DNA of 39,651 nt, taken from Streptomyces sp. CBMA29. GTDB taxonomy: Bacteria; Actinomycetota; Actinomycetes; Streptomycetales; Streptomycetaceae. Within the stretch, counting starts at the first letter, position 1. Each line of letters opens with the position of its first letter. The position numbers and the translations under genes are program-made. This document shows, in pieces, positions 8,072 through 17,411 of the stretch. Location: positions 1 through 39,651 of the forward strand of contig NZ_MECL01000253.1 of assembly GCF_014596445.1 (NCBI RefSeq), given 5' to 3'. The notes under the pieces are model-generated. The model searched no databases, was not told the origin of the DNA, and worked only from the letters and a program-made list of their open reading frames with translations.

Positions 8072-9880
8072 ATGAACCTTTCCATGCGTAGAACCCGGGC
8101 TGCGTTGGTGGCGGTCGCCGCCGGTGCGCTGGTTCTCACCGCTTGCAGCAGCGGCGGCGGGGGCGGCAAGGGCGAGAACAACGACGCCAAACAGAAGCAG
8201 GACAAGAGCAAGACCCAGCTTCAGTCGCAGATCACCTTCGGTGACGCCGCGGCCTCCACCGGACCGGCGGAGCCGATCGCGGGCGCCGAGCAGGGCGGCA
8301 CGCTGCACGCTCTGGAGCGCGACAGCTACACGCACCTCGACCCGGGCCAGATCTACGTCAGCAACGAGGGCCAGCTCGCCACCCTGATCCACCGTGGTCT
8401 GACCACGTACAAGCTGGACAGCAAGGGCAACTACACCGTCGTCGGCGACCTCGCCACGGACAGCGGTGCGGAGACCGACGGCGGCAAGACCTGGACCTTC
8501 AAGCTGAAGGACGGGATCAAGTTCCAGGACGGCACGCCGATCACGGCCACGGACATCCGCTGGAGCGTTGAGCGGCTGTTCGCCCCGTTCGTCACCAACG
8601 GCCCGCAGTACCTCCAGCAGTGGCTGGCCAACACCAGCGGCTCGGACTTCCGCAAGCTGCTCCCGGACGGTCCGTACAAGGGCAAGCACCTGCCCGACAG
8701 CCTGCTGTCGACGCCGGACGACAAGACCATCGTGTTCCACTTCCCGAACCCGGAGCCCGACGCTCCGTACCTGTTCGCGATGCCGGGCTACTCGGTGGTT
8801 GACCACGCGAAGGACACCAAGGAGAAGTACGACAAGGCGCCCGTCGCGTCCGGTCCGTACATGATCAAGTCCTTCGACACCGGCAAGGCCATGACGCTGG
8901 TGAAGAACCCCAACTGGGACCCGAAGACGGACTCGGCCCGTCACCAGTACGTCGACACGTACGACATCACGTTCAACCACCAGGCCGAGGACTCCACCAA
9001 GCGCCTGATGTCGGACGCCGGTGACAACCAGACGTCGCTGAGCTTCGCGAACGCGGTCGACCCGGACGACACCCCGACCGTGGTGGGCACCCCGTCGATC
9101 TACAAGCGCACGGTGGCCGGTTACCAGCCGTTCGTGGGCGAGATCAACTTCAACATGAACAAGATCAAGGACGTCAACATCCGCAAGGCGTTGGCGCTGG
9201 CGATCCCGACCAAGCCCGTGTGGCAGGCGCTCGGTGCCTCCTACGGCGCCGAGTACGCGGGCGGCTTCATCAGCCCGACGCTGGCCGGTTACCAGAAGGC
9301 CGACCCGCTGGGCAAGGTCGCCAAGCCCGACGGTGACCCGGTCGCGGCCAAGAAGCTGCTGACGGACGCCGGCAAGGTCGGCATGAAGATCACCTACGCG
9401 TACATCAACACCACCGCGGGCCAGCAGTACTCCCTGGCGATCGCCAACACGCTGACCCAGGCGGGCTTCAACGTCCAGCGCAAGGAACTGCCGTCGGACA
9501 CGTACTACGACCTGATCGGCAAGGTCGACAACCCGTACGACATCTACGCCTCCGCGTGGGGTGCCGACTGGCCGTCGACCCTGACGGTGATCCCCCCGGT
9601 CATGGACGGCCGGACGATCGCCGACCAGGCGCCGAACTACAGCCACGTGAACGACCCGCACATCAACTCCGAGATCGACCGCATCAAGGCGATCACGGAC
9701 CCGAAGGAAGCGGCTGACGCCTGGTTCCAGCTCAACACCTACATCGTCACCAAGGTCATCCCCGGTGTCCCGACGGTGTTCTACAAGCAGCTCCAGATCT
9801 TCGGCTCGAAGGTGGGCGGCGTTGTCTACAACAACGTCACCTCGGGCATCGACCTGACGAAGCTGTACGTCAAGAAGTAA
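8072..9880 (+). CDS. Peptide-binding lipoprotein, SBP family 5 (operon A)
   Basis: A 602-residue extracytoplasmic receptor for oligopeptides. The N-terminus has basic residues, a hydrophobic stretch and lipobox LTAC with lipid-modified Cys25, followed by a Gly-rich and then Lys/Gln-rich linker. The family-5 fold is indicated by HLDPGQIYVSNEGQLATLIHRGL, by KLKDGIKFQDGTPITATDIRWSVERL and by PVASGPYMIKSF. At about 600 residues it matches my recollection of BldKB length and is longer than the binding proteins of operons B and C (547), from which it is strongly diverged. AGGGG is about 13 bases before the ATG, a long spacing. It is flanked by RNA hairpins on both sides. Confidence 0.92.
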   Translation: MNLSMRRTRAALVAVAAGALVLTACSSGGGGGKGENNDAKQKQDKSKTQLQSQITFGDAAASTGPAEPIAGAEQGGTLHALERDSYTHLDPGQIYVSNEGQLATLIHRGLTTYKLDSKGNYTVVGDLATDSGAETDGGKTWTFKLKDGIKFQDGTPITATDIRWSVERLFAPFVTNGPQYLQQWLANTSGSDFRKLLPDGPYKGKHLPDSLLSTPDDKTIVFHFPNPEPDAPYLFAMPGYSVVDHAKDTKEKYDKAPVASGPYMIKSFDTGKAMTLVKNPNWDPKTDSARHQYVDTYDITFNHQAEDSTKRLMSDAGDNQTSLSFANAVDPDDTPTVVGTPSIYKRTVAGYQPFVGEINFNMNKIKDVNIRKALALAIPTKPVWQALGASYGAEYAGGFISPTLAGYQKADPLGKVAKPDGDPVAAKKLLTDAGKVGMKITYAYINTTAGQQYSLAIANTLTQAGFNVQRKELPSDTYYDLIGKVDNPYDIYASAWGADWPSTLTVIPPVMDGRTIADQAPNYSHVNDPHINSEIDRIKAITDPKEAADAWFQLNTYIVTKVIPGVPTVFYKQLQIFGSKVGGVVYNNVTSGIDLTKLYVKK

Positions 9881-9897
9881 GCACCCTCGCGGCCTTC

Positions 9898-9927
9898 GGT
9901 GGGGCCGGGCAGCCGCCCGGCCCCACC
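9898..9927 (+). terminator. Perfect 13-bp hairpin after binding-protein gene of operon A
   Basis: GGTGGGGCCGGGC (9898-9910) pairs perfectly with 9915-9927 around the loop AGCC. It starts 18 bases after the lipoprotein stop codon and has no T-run. The next operon gene follows 52 bases later, so this is probably a partial terminator or 3' mRNA stabiliser. Either would give more binding protein than permease. Comparable hairpins occupy the same place in operons B and C. Confidence 0.7.
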
Positions 9928-9979
9928 TGGGGTGCGATCCCACGCCCACCGCCGCCGTCCTCTGAGAGCTGCGACCGCC

Positions 9980-10957
9980 ATGCTTCGATTCCTCGTCCGC
10001 CGGACGCTCGGCGCTCTGGTCATTCTTTTGTTCATCAGCGCCTTCACGTTCTTCCTCTTCTTCGCCGTTCCGCACGACCCGGCCCTGCTCTCCTGCGGCA
10101 AGAACTGCACGCCGCAGAACATCGAGCTGATCCACCACAATCTGGGTCTCGACCACCCGATTCCGGTCCAGTACTGGAATTACATGGTGCGGATATTCAC
10201 CGGCCACAGATTCAGTGCGGGAAACTGCCCGGCACCGTGCCTCGGCTACTCCTTCGCCAACAGCGAGCCGGTCTGGCCGACCCTGGTGAACCGCCTGCCC
10301 ACGACCATCTCGCTCGCCGCGGGCGGCACTGTGGTCTTCCTGATCGTCGGTCTCGGCTCCGGCATGCTGGCCGCCTGGAAGCGCGGCACGTTCATCGACA
10401 AGGTCTTCAGCTCCGCGTCGCTGGTTCTCAGCTCGATGCAGATCTACTTCCTCGGCCCGATCGTGCTGGCCCTGCTGGTCTACAACAACCAGATCTTCGA
10501 CCAGCCCAAGTACGTGCCCATCACGCAGAATCCGGTGGCCTGGTTCAGCGGACTGCTCATTCCGTGGTGTGTGCTGTCGGTCATCTTCACGGCCAACTAC
10601 ACGCGTATGTCGCGCTCGACGATGATCGAACAACTCCAGGAAGAGCATGTGCGCACCGCGCGGGCCAAGGGCATGTCCTCGGCCTACGTCTTCTTCCGCT
10701 ACGCCTGGCGTGGTTCGCTGATCCCCATCGTGACGATTCTCGGTATCGACCTGGGCGCACTCTTCGGCGGCGCGATCATCACCGAGTACACCTTCCAGCT
10801 CGCCGGGCTCGGCCGGCTGGCGGTCGACTCGGTGTCGAAGACGGACCTGCCCATGCTCATGGGCGTGATGCTCTTCAGTGCCACTCTGATCGTTCTGTTC
10901 AACATCATCGTGGACGCCGTCTACGCGTTCATCGACCCGCGCGTGCGGCTGTCCTAG
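9980..10957 (+). CDS. Peptide ABC transporter permease, DppB/OppB type (operon A)
   Basis: A 325-residue inner-membrane subunit. It has the OppB-type opening MLRFLVRRTLGALVILLFIS directly entering helix 1, then a long external loop and five more helices. The ATPase-docking loop reads EEHVRTARAKGMSSAYVFFR. The C-terminus YAFIDPRVRLS is characteristic of OppB-class permeases. The external loop carries four cysteines (SCGKNC and NCPAPC), which could form disulfides. The start is ATG 9980 with GAGAG about ten bases upstream. The frame is open further upstream but that part overlaps the terminator hairpin. Confidence 0.9.
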   Translation: MLRFLVRRTLGALVILLFISAFTFFLFFAVPHDPALLSCGKNCTPQNIELIHHNLGLDHPIPVQYWNYMVRIFTGHRFSAGNCPAPCLGYSFANSEPVWPTLVNRLPTTISLAAGGTVVFLIVGLGSGMLAAWKRGTFIDKVFSSASLVLSSMQIYFLGPIVLALLVYNNQIFDQPKYVPITQNPVAWFSGLLIPWCVLSVIFTANYTRMSRSTMIEQLQEEHVRTARAKGMSSAYVFFRYAWRGSLIPIVTILGIDLGALFGGAIITEYTFQLAGLGRLAVDSVSKTDLPMLMGVMLFSATLIVLFNIIVDAVYAFIDPRVRLS

Positions 10958-10967
10958 GAGAACGTCA

Positions 10968-12029
10968 GTGACCACCATGACCAAGCCCGAGGAGGGCACG
11001 CACAAGGGCGGGTCGGACGCGTTCTTGTCCGTGCGCGACCTGTTCGTCCACTTCTCCACCGAGGACGGCGTCGTCAAGGCCGTCGACGGTCTCTCCTTCG
11101 ACCTGGAGCGCGGCCAGACGCTGGGCATCGTCGGTGAGTCCGGCTCCGGCAAGTCGGTGACCAACCTGTCGATCCTCGGGCTGCACAATCCGCAGACCAC
11201 CGAGATCGCCGGGGAGATCATCCTGGACGGCCAGGAGCTGACCGGCGCGAGCAACCGCGCGCTGGAGCGGCTGCGCGGCAACAAGATGGCGATGATCTTC
11301 CAGGACCCGCTGACCGCCCTGTCGCCGTACTACACCATCGGCCGACAGATCGCGGAGCCGTATCGGAAGCACCTCGGCGCCAGCAAGCGCGAGGGCCGGG
11401 ACCGGGCGATCGAGATGCTGGAGAAGGTCGGCATCCCGCAGCCCAAGCAGCGCGTGGACGACTACCCGCACCAGTTCTCCGGCGGTATGCGGCAGCGCGC
11501 GATGATCGCGATGTCGCTGGTGTGCAACCCCGACCTGCTGATCGCCGACGAGCCGACCACCGCGCTCGACGTGACCGTGCAGGCCCAGATCCTGGACCTG
11601 CTCAAGGACCTCCAGCAGGAGTTCGGCTCCGCGATCATCCTGATCACCCACGACCTCGGTGTGGTCTCCAAGGTCGCCGACGACCTGCTCGTGATGTACG
11701 CCGGGCGCGCCGTGGAGCGCGGTTCTGTGCGCGAGATCGTCAAGGAGCCGCAGCACCCGTACACGTGGGGGCTGCTCAGCTCGATGCCACGGCTCAGCGG
11801 CAATGTCGACGACCCGCTGACGCCGATTCCGGGCGCTCCGCCGAGTCTGCTCAGGCCGCCGACCGGCTGCCCGTTCCACCCGCGCTGCGAGTTCCCCGCG
11901 CTGGTCGGGAGCGACGCCTGCGTCACGTCGCGGCCCGACCTGCCGACTGGTCGCGGTTCCGCGTGCCATCTGACCGCAGAACAGCGGCAGTCCGTATTCA
12001 TCGAGAAGATTCAGCCCCGGCTGGGCTGA
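10968..12029 (+). CDS. Peptide ABC transporter ATP-binding protein, DppD/OppD type (operon A)
   Basis: A 353-residue cytoplasmic ATPase. Walker A is GESGSGKS (56-63), the signature is SGGMRQ (171-176), Walker B is LLIADEPTTALD (from about 190), and the switch His is in LITHDLG. The C-terminal oligopeptide/dipeptide-transporter extension is present with its four cysteines in CPFHPRCEF, DACV and SACH. That arrangement binds an iron-sulfur cluster in some relatives. The start is GTG 10968, preceded by AGGAG at seven bases. ATG 10977 is an alternative. It pairs with the next gene to form the heterodimeric motor. Confidence 0.92.
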   Translation: MTTMTKPEEGTHKGGSDAFLSVRDLFVHFSTEDGVVKAVDGLSFDLERGQTLGIVGESGSGKSVTNLSILGLHNPQTTEIAGEIILDGQELTGASNRALERLRGNKMAMIFQDPLTALSPYYTIGRQIAEPYRKHLGASKREGRDRAIEMLEKVGIPQPKQRVDDYPHQFSGGMRQRAMIAMSLVCNPDLLIADEPTTALDVTVQAQILDLLKDLQQEFGSAIILITHDLGVVSKVADDLLVMYAGRAVERGSVREIVKEPQHPYTWGLLSSMPRLSGNVDDPLTPIPGAPPSLLRPPTGCPFHPRCEFPALVGSDACVTSRPDLPTGRGSACHLTAEQRQSVFIEKIQPRLG

Positions 12030-12056
12030 CCGGTCACCAGGGGCAGGCATACCACC

Positions 12057-13190
12057 ATGAGCAACGACACCAGCGCTACCGTGACCGACACGGTCCCGGA
12101 ACAGCGCGACACAAGGCCCGTCGGCGAGAAGCTGCTCGAGGTCAAGGACCTCACCAAGCACTTCCCGATCTACGGCGGCTTTCCGTTCAAGCGCCAAGTG
12201 GGCGCCGTCAGGGCCGTGGACGGGGTGGACCTGGCGGTCCACGCCGGCGAGAGCTTCGGCCTGGTGGGCGAGTCGGGCTGCGGCAAGTCGACGACCGGCC
12301 GGCTGATCACCCGGCTGCTGGAGCCGACCGCGGGCAGCGTGCTGTACCGGGGCCAGGAGATCGCGCACTCCTCGCGCAAGGACCTGGCGCCGATCAGGTC
12401 CGAGATCCAGATGATCTTCCAGGACCCCTACTCGTCGCTGAACCCGCGCCAGACGGTGGGCACCATCATCGGCGGCCCGATGGAGATCAACGGGATCAAC
12501 CCGCCCGGCGGGCGCGAGAAGCACGTGCGCGAGCTGCTGGAGACCGTCGGTCTCAACCCGGAGCACTACAACCGCTTCCCGCACGAGTTCTCCGGCGGTC
12601 AGCGGCAGCGCATCGGCGTGGCACGGGCACTGGCCCTCAAGCCGAAGCTGATCGTGGCGGACGAGCCGGTGTCGGCGCTCGACGTGTCGATCCAGGCCCA
12701 GGTCGTCAACCTCCTGCAGAAGGTGCAGGAGGAGATGGGCATCGCGTTCCTGTTCATCGCGCACGACCTGGCGATCGTGCGGCACTTCTCGCAGCGCGTC
12801 GCGGTGATGTACCTGGGCAAGATCGTGGAGGTGGGCGACCGCGACTCGATCTACCTGCGCCCGCGCCACCCGTACACCCACGCGCTGCTGTCCGCGGTGC
12901 CCGAGGTGGACGTGGACCACGCGGACGACCGCGAGCGCATCCGGCTGGCCGGTGACGTGCCGTCGCCGATCAACCCGCCGTCCGGCTGCCGCTTCCGCAC
13001 CCGGTGCTGGAAGGCGCAGGACAAGTGCGCGACGGAGGAACCGCCGCTGGTCCAGATCGGCGGGAACACGGACGGGCACCTGACGGCCTGTCACTTCCCC
13101 GAAGAGCCGACGATCGCGGCGCGGGACGAGGACATCGTCCTCGACCCCGCACTGGCCTCGATCGAGGAGGCGGCTGACAAGACCCTTTGA
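12057..13190 (+). CDS. Peptide ABC transporter ATP-binding protein, DppF/OppF type (operon A)
   Basis: A 377-residue cytoplasmic ATPase and the last gene of the operon. Walker A is GESGCGKS (71-78), the signature is SGGQRQRIGVARAL, Walker B is LIVADEPVSALD, and the switch His is in FIAHDLA. The C-terminal extension has the expected CRFRTRCWKAQDKC and TACHF cysteines. A tail of about 30 acidic residues (EDIVLDPALASIEEAADKTL) follows, longer than in the operon B and C homologues. GGGGCAGG precedes the ATG. Its stop faces the operon B stop across a bidirectional terminator. Confidence 0.92.
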   Translation: MSNDTSATVTDTVPEQRDTRPVGEKLLEVKDLTKHFPIYGGFPFKRQVGAVRAVDGVDLAVHAGESFGLVGESGCGKSTTGRLITRLLEPTAGSVLYRGQEIAHSSRKDLAPIRSEIQMIFQDPYSSLNPRQTVGTIIGGPMEINGINPPGGREKHVRELLETVGLNPEHYNRFPHEFSGGQRQRIGVARALALKPKLIVADEPVSALDVSIQAQVVNLLQKVQEEMGIAFLFIAHDLAIVRHFSQRVAVMYLGKIVEVGDRDSIYLRPRHPYTHALLSAVPEVDVDHADDRERIRLAGDVPSPINPPSGCRFRTRCWKAQDKCATEEPPLVQIGGNTDGHLTACHFPEEPTIAARDEDIVLDPALASIEEAADKTL

Positions 13191-13219
13191 CCCGGGCTCA
13201 GTTCAGCCTCCGCTCGGAA

Positions 13220-13264
13220 ACGGTCCGTACCCGGACACCCCAGCACCACCCGGGTACGGGCCGT
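13220..13264. terminator. Bidirectional terminator between operons A and B
   Basis: ACGGTCCGTACCCGG (13220-13234) pairs with 13250-13264 over 15 positions, with one T/G pair and a 15-base loop. It sits in the 121-base gap between two converging operons, so it can act on both strands. No clear T-run is present, as is common in GC-rich actinobacteria. Confidence 0.7.
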
Positions 13265-13311
13265 CTCGCGTTGTCGGCCCCCGTCGCACGCTCCCGGGCC
13301 GCGGCGCGCGG

Positions 13312-14382
13312 TCAGTCGTTCGGGACGACCTGCTTCTCCTCCGCGAAGTGGCACGCCGAGTCGTGCTCGGCCGGGCCCGCCGTGCCGCGGAAGGCCGGGG
13401 GGATCGCCAGCAGCGGCTCTTCCAGGGTGCAGCGCTCCTGGGCCTTCCAGCAGCGGGTGCGGAAGCGGCAGCCGGAGGGCGGGTTGGCCGGGGAGGGCAC
13501 GTCGCCGGCGAGGATGATCCGCTCCCGGTGCTCGCGCGCGGCCGGGTCAGGGACGGGCACGGCCGAGAGCAGCGCCTGCGTGTACGGGTGCGTGGGGTGC
13601 TCGTAGATCGCCTCGTCGCCGCCGATCTCGACGATCTTGCCGAGGTACATCACGCCGACCCGGTCGGAGATGTGCCGGACGATCGACAGGTCGTGCGCGA
13701 TGAACATGTAGGAGAGGTTGAACTCCTTCTGGAGACTGCCCATCAGGTTGATCACCTGGGCCTGCACCGACACGTCGAGCGCGGAGACCGGTTCGTCGGC
13801 CACGATGATCTCGGGGCGCAGCGCCAACCCCCGTGCGATGCCGATGCGTTGCCGCTGGCCGCCGGAGAACTGGTGCGGATACCGGTTGATGTACTCGGGG
13901 TTGAGGCCGACGACGTCGAGCAGGTCCTGTACGCGCTTGCGCCGGTCGCCCTTGGGCGCCACCTCGGGGTGGATCTCGTACGGCTCACCGATGATGTCGC
14001 CGACCGTCATGCGCGGGTTCAGCGAGGTGTACGGGTCCTGGAACACCATCTGGATGTTGCGCCGGACGGCCTTCAGCGCCCGCCCCGACAGCTTGGTGAT
14101 GTCGTCGCCCTTGTACAGGATGCGTCCGGCGGTGGGCACTTCGAGGTTCATCAGCAGCCGGGCCACGGTCGACTTGCCGCAGCCGGACTCGCCGACGATG
14201 CCAAGCGTCTCGCCGGGGAAGAGGTCGAAGGAGACACCGTCGACGGCCTTGACCGCGCCGATCTGCTTCTTGAACACGATGCCCTGGGTCAGCGGGAAGT
14301 GCTTGACCAGGTCGCGTACTTCGAGGATCGGCTCGTGCGCCGCCTTGACCGGGTCCTTGTGCATGACGGGCTGTTCACTCAC
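13312..14382 (-). CDS. Peptide ABC transporter ATP-binding protein, DppF/OppF type (operon B)
   Basis: A 356-residue cytoplasmic ATPase. Walker A is GESGCGKS (64-71), the signature is SGGQRQRIGIARGL, Walker B is IIVADEPVSALD, and the C-terminal extension carries CRFRTRCWKAQERC and SACHF. The start is GTG 14382 with GAAGGAGA eight bases upstream. The first codons overlap the stop of the preceding ATPase gene by eight bases. It is a very close paralogue of the gene at 22317-23345. Two stretches (13820-13911 and 13982-14076) are identical at the DNA level to that gene, which suggests recent gene conversion. Confidence 0.92.
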   Translation of the reverse strand: MSEQPVMHKDPVKAAHEPILEVRDLVKHFPLTQGIVFKKQIGAVKAVDGVSFDLFPGETLGIVGESGCGKSTVARLLMNLEVPTAGRILYKGDDITKLSGRALKAVRRNIQMVFQDPYTSLNPRMTVGDIIGEPYEIHPEVAPKGDRRKRVQDLLDVVGLNPEYINRYPHQFSGGQRQRIGIARGLALRPEIIVADEPVSALDVSVQAQVINLMGSLQKEFNLSYMFIAHDLSIVRHISDRVGVMYLGKIVEIGGDEAIYEHPTHPYTQALLSAVPVPDPAAREHRERIILAGDVPSPANPPSGCRFRTRCWKAQERCTLEEPLLAIPPAFRGTAGPAEHDSACHFAEEKQVVPND

Positions 14383-15400
14383 CGAGCGTCTCCTTCCAGA
14401 AGTGGCAGGCGCTCGCCCGGTCGGGGCTCACCCTCGCCAGCGGGGGCACATCGGTGCGGCAGATGTCCTGGGCCATCGGGCAGCGCGGGTTGAAGGCGCA
14501 ACCGGGCGGAATGTGCAGCAGGTTGGGCGGCAGCCCCTTGATCGCGTACAGCTCCTGGCCCTTCTGGTCCAGCCGCGGAATCGACTGCAACAGGCCCTTG
14601 GTGTACGGGTGCGCCGGCCGCTTGTAGATCTCGTGGACCGGCGAGGTCTCCACGATCCGGCCCGCGTACATCACCGCGATCTTGTCGGCCACGTCGGCGA
14701 CCACACCCAGGTCGTGGGTGATCAGGATCAGGCCCATGTTGAACTCCCGCTGGAGTTCGGCCAGCAGATCCATCACCTGCGCCTGCACCGTCACGTCGAG
14801 CGCGGTCGTCGGCTCGTCGGCGATGATCAGCGCGGGTTCCAGGGCCATCGCCATGGCGATCATCACGCGCTGCCGCATACCGCCGGAGAACTGGTGCGGG
14901 TACTGCTTGACGCGTTCGGCGGCGGCGGGGATGCGGACCCGTTCCATCAGCTCGACGGCCTTGATCCGCGAGTCCTTCTTCGACATGCCCTGGTGGGTGG
15001 TGAACATCTCGCCGAGCTGTTCCCCCACGGTGAGCACGGGGTTGAGCGAGGACAGCGCGTCCTGGAAGACCATCGCCATCTTCGCGCCGCGGACCTTGCG
15101 CCGCTCCTCGCCGACCATCGTCAGCAGGTTCTTGCCCTGGAAGACGATCTCGCCCTTGGTGATGAAGCCGGGCGGCGAGTCGAGGATGCCCATGATGGCC
15201 TGCGCTGTCACGGACTTGCCGGAGCCGGACTCGCCGAGCACGGCCAGCGTCTCGCCCTCGGCCACCGAGTACGTGACGCCGTTGACCGCCTTGGCGACCC
15301 CGTCCCTGGTACGGAATTCGACGTGCAGATCGTGGACGTCCAGCAGGTTGCCGCTGGGCGGGGCGCTGGTGTGTTCCGCGGCCAGGTACTCGGTGCTCAT
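14375..15400 (-). CDS. Peptide ABC transporter ATP-binding protein, DppD/OppD type (operon B)
   Basis: A 341-residue cytoplasmic ATPase. Walker A is GESGSGKS (56-63), the signature is SGGMRQRVMIAMAM, Walker B is LIIADEPTTALD, and the switch His is in LITHDLG. The C-terminal cysteine set is CAFNPRCPMAQDIC and SACHF. The start is ATG 15400, with GAGGAG eight bases upstream. The frame is open further upstream, but that part lies inside the permease gene. It overlaps the next ATPase by eight bases. It is paralogous to 23338-24366. Confidence 0.92.
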   Translation of the reverse strand: MSTEYLAAEHTSAPPSGNLLDVHDLHVEFRTRDGVAKAVNGVTYSVAEGETLAVLGESGSGKSVTAQAIMGILDSPPGFITKGEIVFQGKNLLTMVGEERRKVRGAKMAMVFQDALSSLNPVLTVGEQLGEMFTTHQGMSKKDSRIKAVELMERVRIPAAAERVKQYPHQFSGGMRQRVMIAMAMALEPALIIADEPTTALDVTVQAQVMDLLAELQREFNMGLILITHDLGVVADVADKIAVMYAGRIVETSPVHEIYKRPAHPYTKGLLQSIPRLDQKGQELYAIKGLPPNLLHIPPGCAFNPRCPMAQDICRTDVPPLARVSPDRASACHFWKETLGE

Positions 15401-15411
15401 GTACGGGCTCC

Positions 15412-16395
15412 TCAGCGCAGCTTGGGGTCGAGGGCGTCGCGCACCGCGTCGCCGAGCATGATGAAGGCCAGCACGGTGATGCTCAGCGCGCCCGCGGGCC
15501 ACAGCAGCATGTGCGGCGCGTTGCGGATCTGCGAGGACGCGTCGGAGATGTCGATGCCCCAGGAGACGGTGGGCGGTTTGAGGCCCACGCCGAGGTAGGA
15601 CAAGGTCGCCTCCAGCGCGATGTACGTACCCAGCGCGATGGTGCCGACGACGATGACCGGCGCGACGGCGTTGGGCGTGATGTGCCGCAGCAGGATGCGG
15701 GAGTTGCCCGCGCCCAGCGCCCGCGCGGCCTGCACGTAGTCGTTCTCCCGCGAGGTGATCACCGAGCCGCGGGCGATACGGGCGATCTGCGGCCAGCCGA
15801 GCAGCACCATGAAGCCGATGACCGGCCAGACGGTGCTGTTGGTGACCACGGACAGGAAGACCAGGCCGCCGAGGATGACCGGGATGCCGAAGAAGATGTC
15901 GCTGATCCGGGAGAGGACCGCGTCCCACCAGCCGCCGAAGAACCCGGCGAGGCCGCCGAGGACGCTGCCGAGGAGGACCACGCCCAGGGTCGCGCAGACG
16001 CCGACGGTGACCGAGGCGCGGGCGCCGTAGACCACCCGGGTGTAGACGTCGCGGCCCTGCTGGTCGTAGCCGAAGGGGTGGCCGGGGCTCGCGCCCTGCT
16101 GGGCCTTGGACAGGTCGGCCTTCAGCGGGTCCTGGGTGGCGATCAGTCCTGGCCAGATCGAGATGATCACCAGGAAGAGGATGATCAGCGCGGCGATGAT
16201 GAAGATGGGGTTGCGCCGCAGGTCGCGCCAGGCGTCCGACCACAGGCTGCGCGGCTTCTCCGCGGGGTCGCCGCCGTCGTGTCCCGGCCCCTTCTCCAGA
16301 GACCCGGCCTCTTCCGCCGCCAGGTCGAAGCCGCCGCCGGAGCCCGCGGCCGAGACGGCCTGGCCGGGGTCGAGAGGGTTGCTCTGTTCAGGCAT
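15412..16395 (-). CDS. Peptide ABC transporter permease, DppC/OppC type (operon B)
   Basis: A 327-residue inner-membrane subunit. A polar Gly/Glu-rich N-terminal tail (residues 1-60) ends in EKPRSLWSDAWRDLRRNPIF before helix 1. The OppC hallmark is DQQGRDVYTRVVYGARASV, with the usual Arg, unlike its operon C paralogue. The docking loop is DYVQAARALGAGNSRILLRH, and the end is DAVRDALDPKLR. The start ATG 16395 overlaps the upstream permease stop by eight bases. Confidence 0.92.
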   Translation of the reverse strand: MPEQSNPLDPGQAVSAAGSGGGFDLAAEEAGSLEKGPGHDGGDPAEKPRSLWSDAWRDLRRNPIFIIAALIILFLVIISIWPGLIATQDPLKADLSKAQQGASPGHPFGYDQQGRDVYTRVVYGARASVTVGVCATLGVVLLGSVLGGLAGFFGGWWDAVLSRISDIFFGIPVILGGLVFLSVVTNSTVWPVIGFMVLLGWPQIARIARGSVITSRENDYVQAARALGAGNSRILLRHITPNAVAPVIVVGTIALGTYIALEATLSYLGVGLKPPTVSWGIDISDASSQIRNAPHMLLWPAGALSITVLAFIMLGDAVRDALDPKLR

Positions 16396-17311
16396 AACGA
16401 ATCCTCGGGTCCAGGACCGCGTACAGCAGGTCGACTAGCAGATTCGCCAGCAGGAAGACCAGCACCAGGATCGTCACGAAGCCGACCACCGTCGGCGAGT
16501 TGTTGCGCAGGATGCCCTGGTAGAGCTGGAAGCCGACGCCGTGGATGTTGAAGATGCGCTCGGTGACGATCGCGCCTCCCATCAGACCGCCGATGTCGGT
16601 GCCGATGAAGGTGACCACCGGGATCAGCGAGTTGCGCAGCAGGTGCCGGAAGATCACCTTGCTGCGGGGCAGGCCCTTGGCGACGGCGGTGCGCAGATAG
16701 TCGGCGCGGGTGTTCTCGGCGATCGAGGTACGGGTCAGCCGGGTGACGTACGCGAGCGAGACCAGGGCGAGGACCAGGCCCGGCAGGATCAGTTCGTTGA
16801 ACGGCGCGCTGGGCGAGACCGAGGGGCTGACCCAGCCGAGCTTCACGCCGAACAGGTACTGGAGCACGTAGCCGGTCACGAACGTGGGCACCGAGATGAC
16901 GACCAGGGTCAGCAGCAGCACCCCGGTGTCGATCGGCTTGCCGCGCCGCATGCCGGTGATCACGCCGAGCAGGATGCCGATGATGATCTCGAAGATGATG
17001 GCGACGATGGTGAGCCGGATGGTGACCGGGAAGGCGCTGCCCATCAGGGAGGTGACGGACTGCCCGTTGAAGGCGGTGCCGAAGTCGCCGCGGAAGATGT
17101 TCCCCATGTAGAGCAGGTACTGCTTCCACAGCGGGTCGTTCAGGTGCAGGTCCGAGCGGATCTGGGCGGCGGTGGCGGGGTCCGGCGCGCGGTCGCCGAA
17201 GAGCGCGGCGACCGGGTCGCCGAGCGCGTAGACCATGAGGAAGATCAGGAATGTGCTGCCGATGAACACCGGGATCATCTGGAGCAGCCGCCGGATCACA
17301 TAGCGTCCCAT
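16388..17311 (-). CDS. Peptide ABC transporter permease, DppB/OppB type (operon B)
   Basis: A 307-residue inner-membrane subunit with the standard OppB start MGRYVIRRLLQMIPVFIGST and six predicted helices. The substrate-side loop includes the family marker FGDRAPDPATAAQIRSDLHL. The docking loop is DYLRTAVAKGLPRSKVIFRH, and the C-terminus is LLYAVLDPRIRYA. It follows the binding-protein gene by about 100 bases containing a strong hairpin. It is a close paralogue of 25342-26265, with identical length. Confidence 0.92.
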   Translation of the reverse strand: MGRYVIRRLLQMIPVFIGSTFLIFLMVYALGDPVAALFGDRAPDPATAAQIRSDLHLNDPLWKQYLLYMGNIFRGDFGTAFNGQSVTSLMGSAFPVTIRLTIVAIIFEIIIGILLGVITGMRRGKPIDTGVLLLTLVVISVPTFVTGYVLQYLFGVKLGWVSPSVSPSAPFNELILPGLVLALVSLAYVTRLTRTSIAENTRADYLRTAVAKGLPRSKVIFRHLLRNSLIPVVTFIGTDIGGLMGGAIVTERIFNIHGVGFQLYQGILRNNSPTVVGFVTILVLVFLLANLLVDLLYAVLDPRIRYA

Positions 17312-17369
17312 GCGGTGCCTTCCGAAGGGCCTTCCGGGCAGTGACGGGGGGTGGCGGGAAGCGGAGCGG

Positions 17370-17405
17370 CCGGAGGCCGCACCGGGTCACCGGTGCGGCC
17401 TCCGG
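17370..17405 (-). terminator. Perfect 16-bp hairpin after binding-protein gene of operon B
   Basis: CCGGAGGCCGCACCGG (17370-17385) is perfectly complementary to 17390-17405, with the four-base loop GTCA. It begins seven bases after the binding-protein stop. The downstream permease gene belongs to the same operon, so partial termination or 3'-end protection of the binding-protein mRNA is likely. Confidence 0.75.
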
Positions 17406-17411
17406 CGGACG

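Noticed and set aside
8018..11284. Minus-strand open frame of 1088 codons
   Set aside because: It covers the well-supported receptor and permease genes of operon A in antisense and shows no motif.
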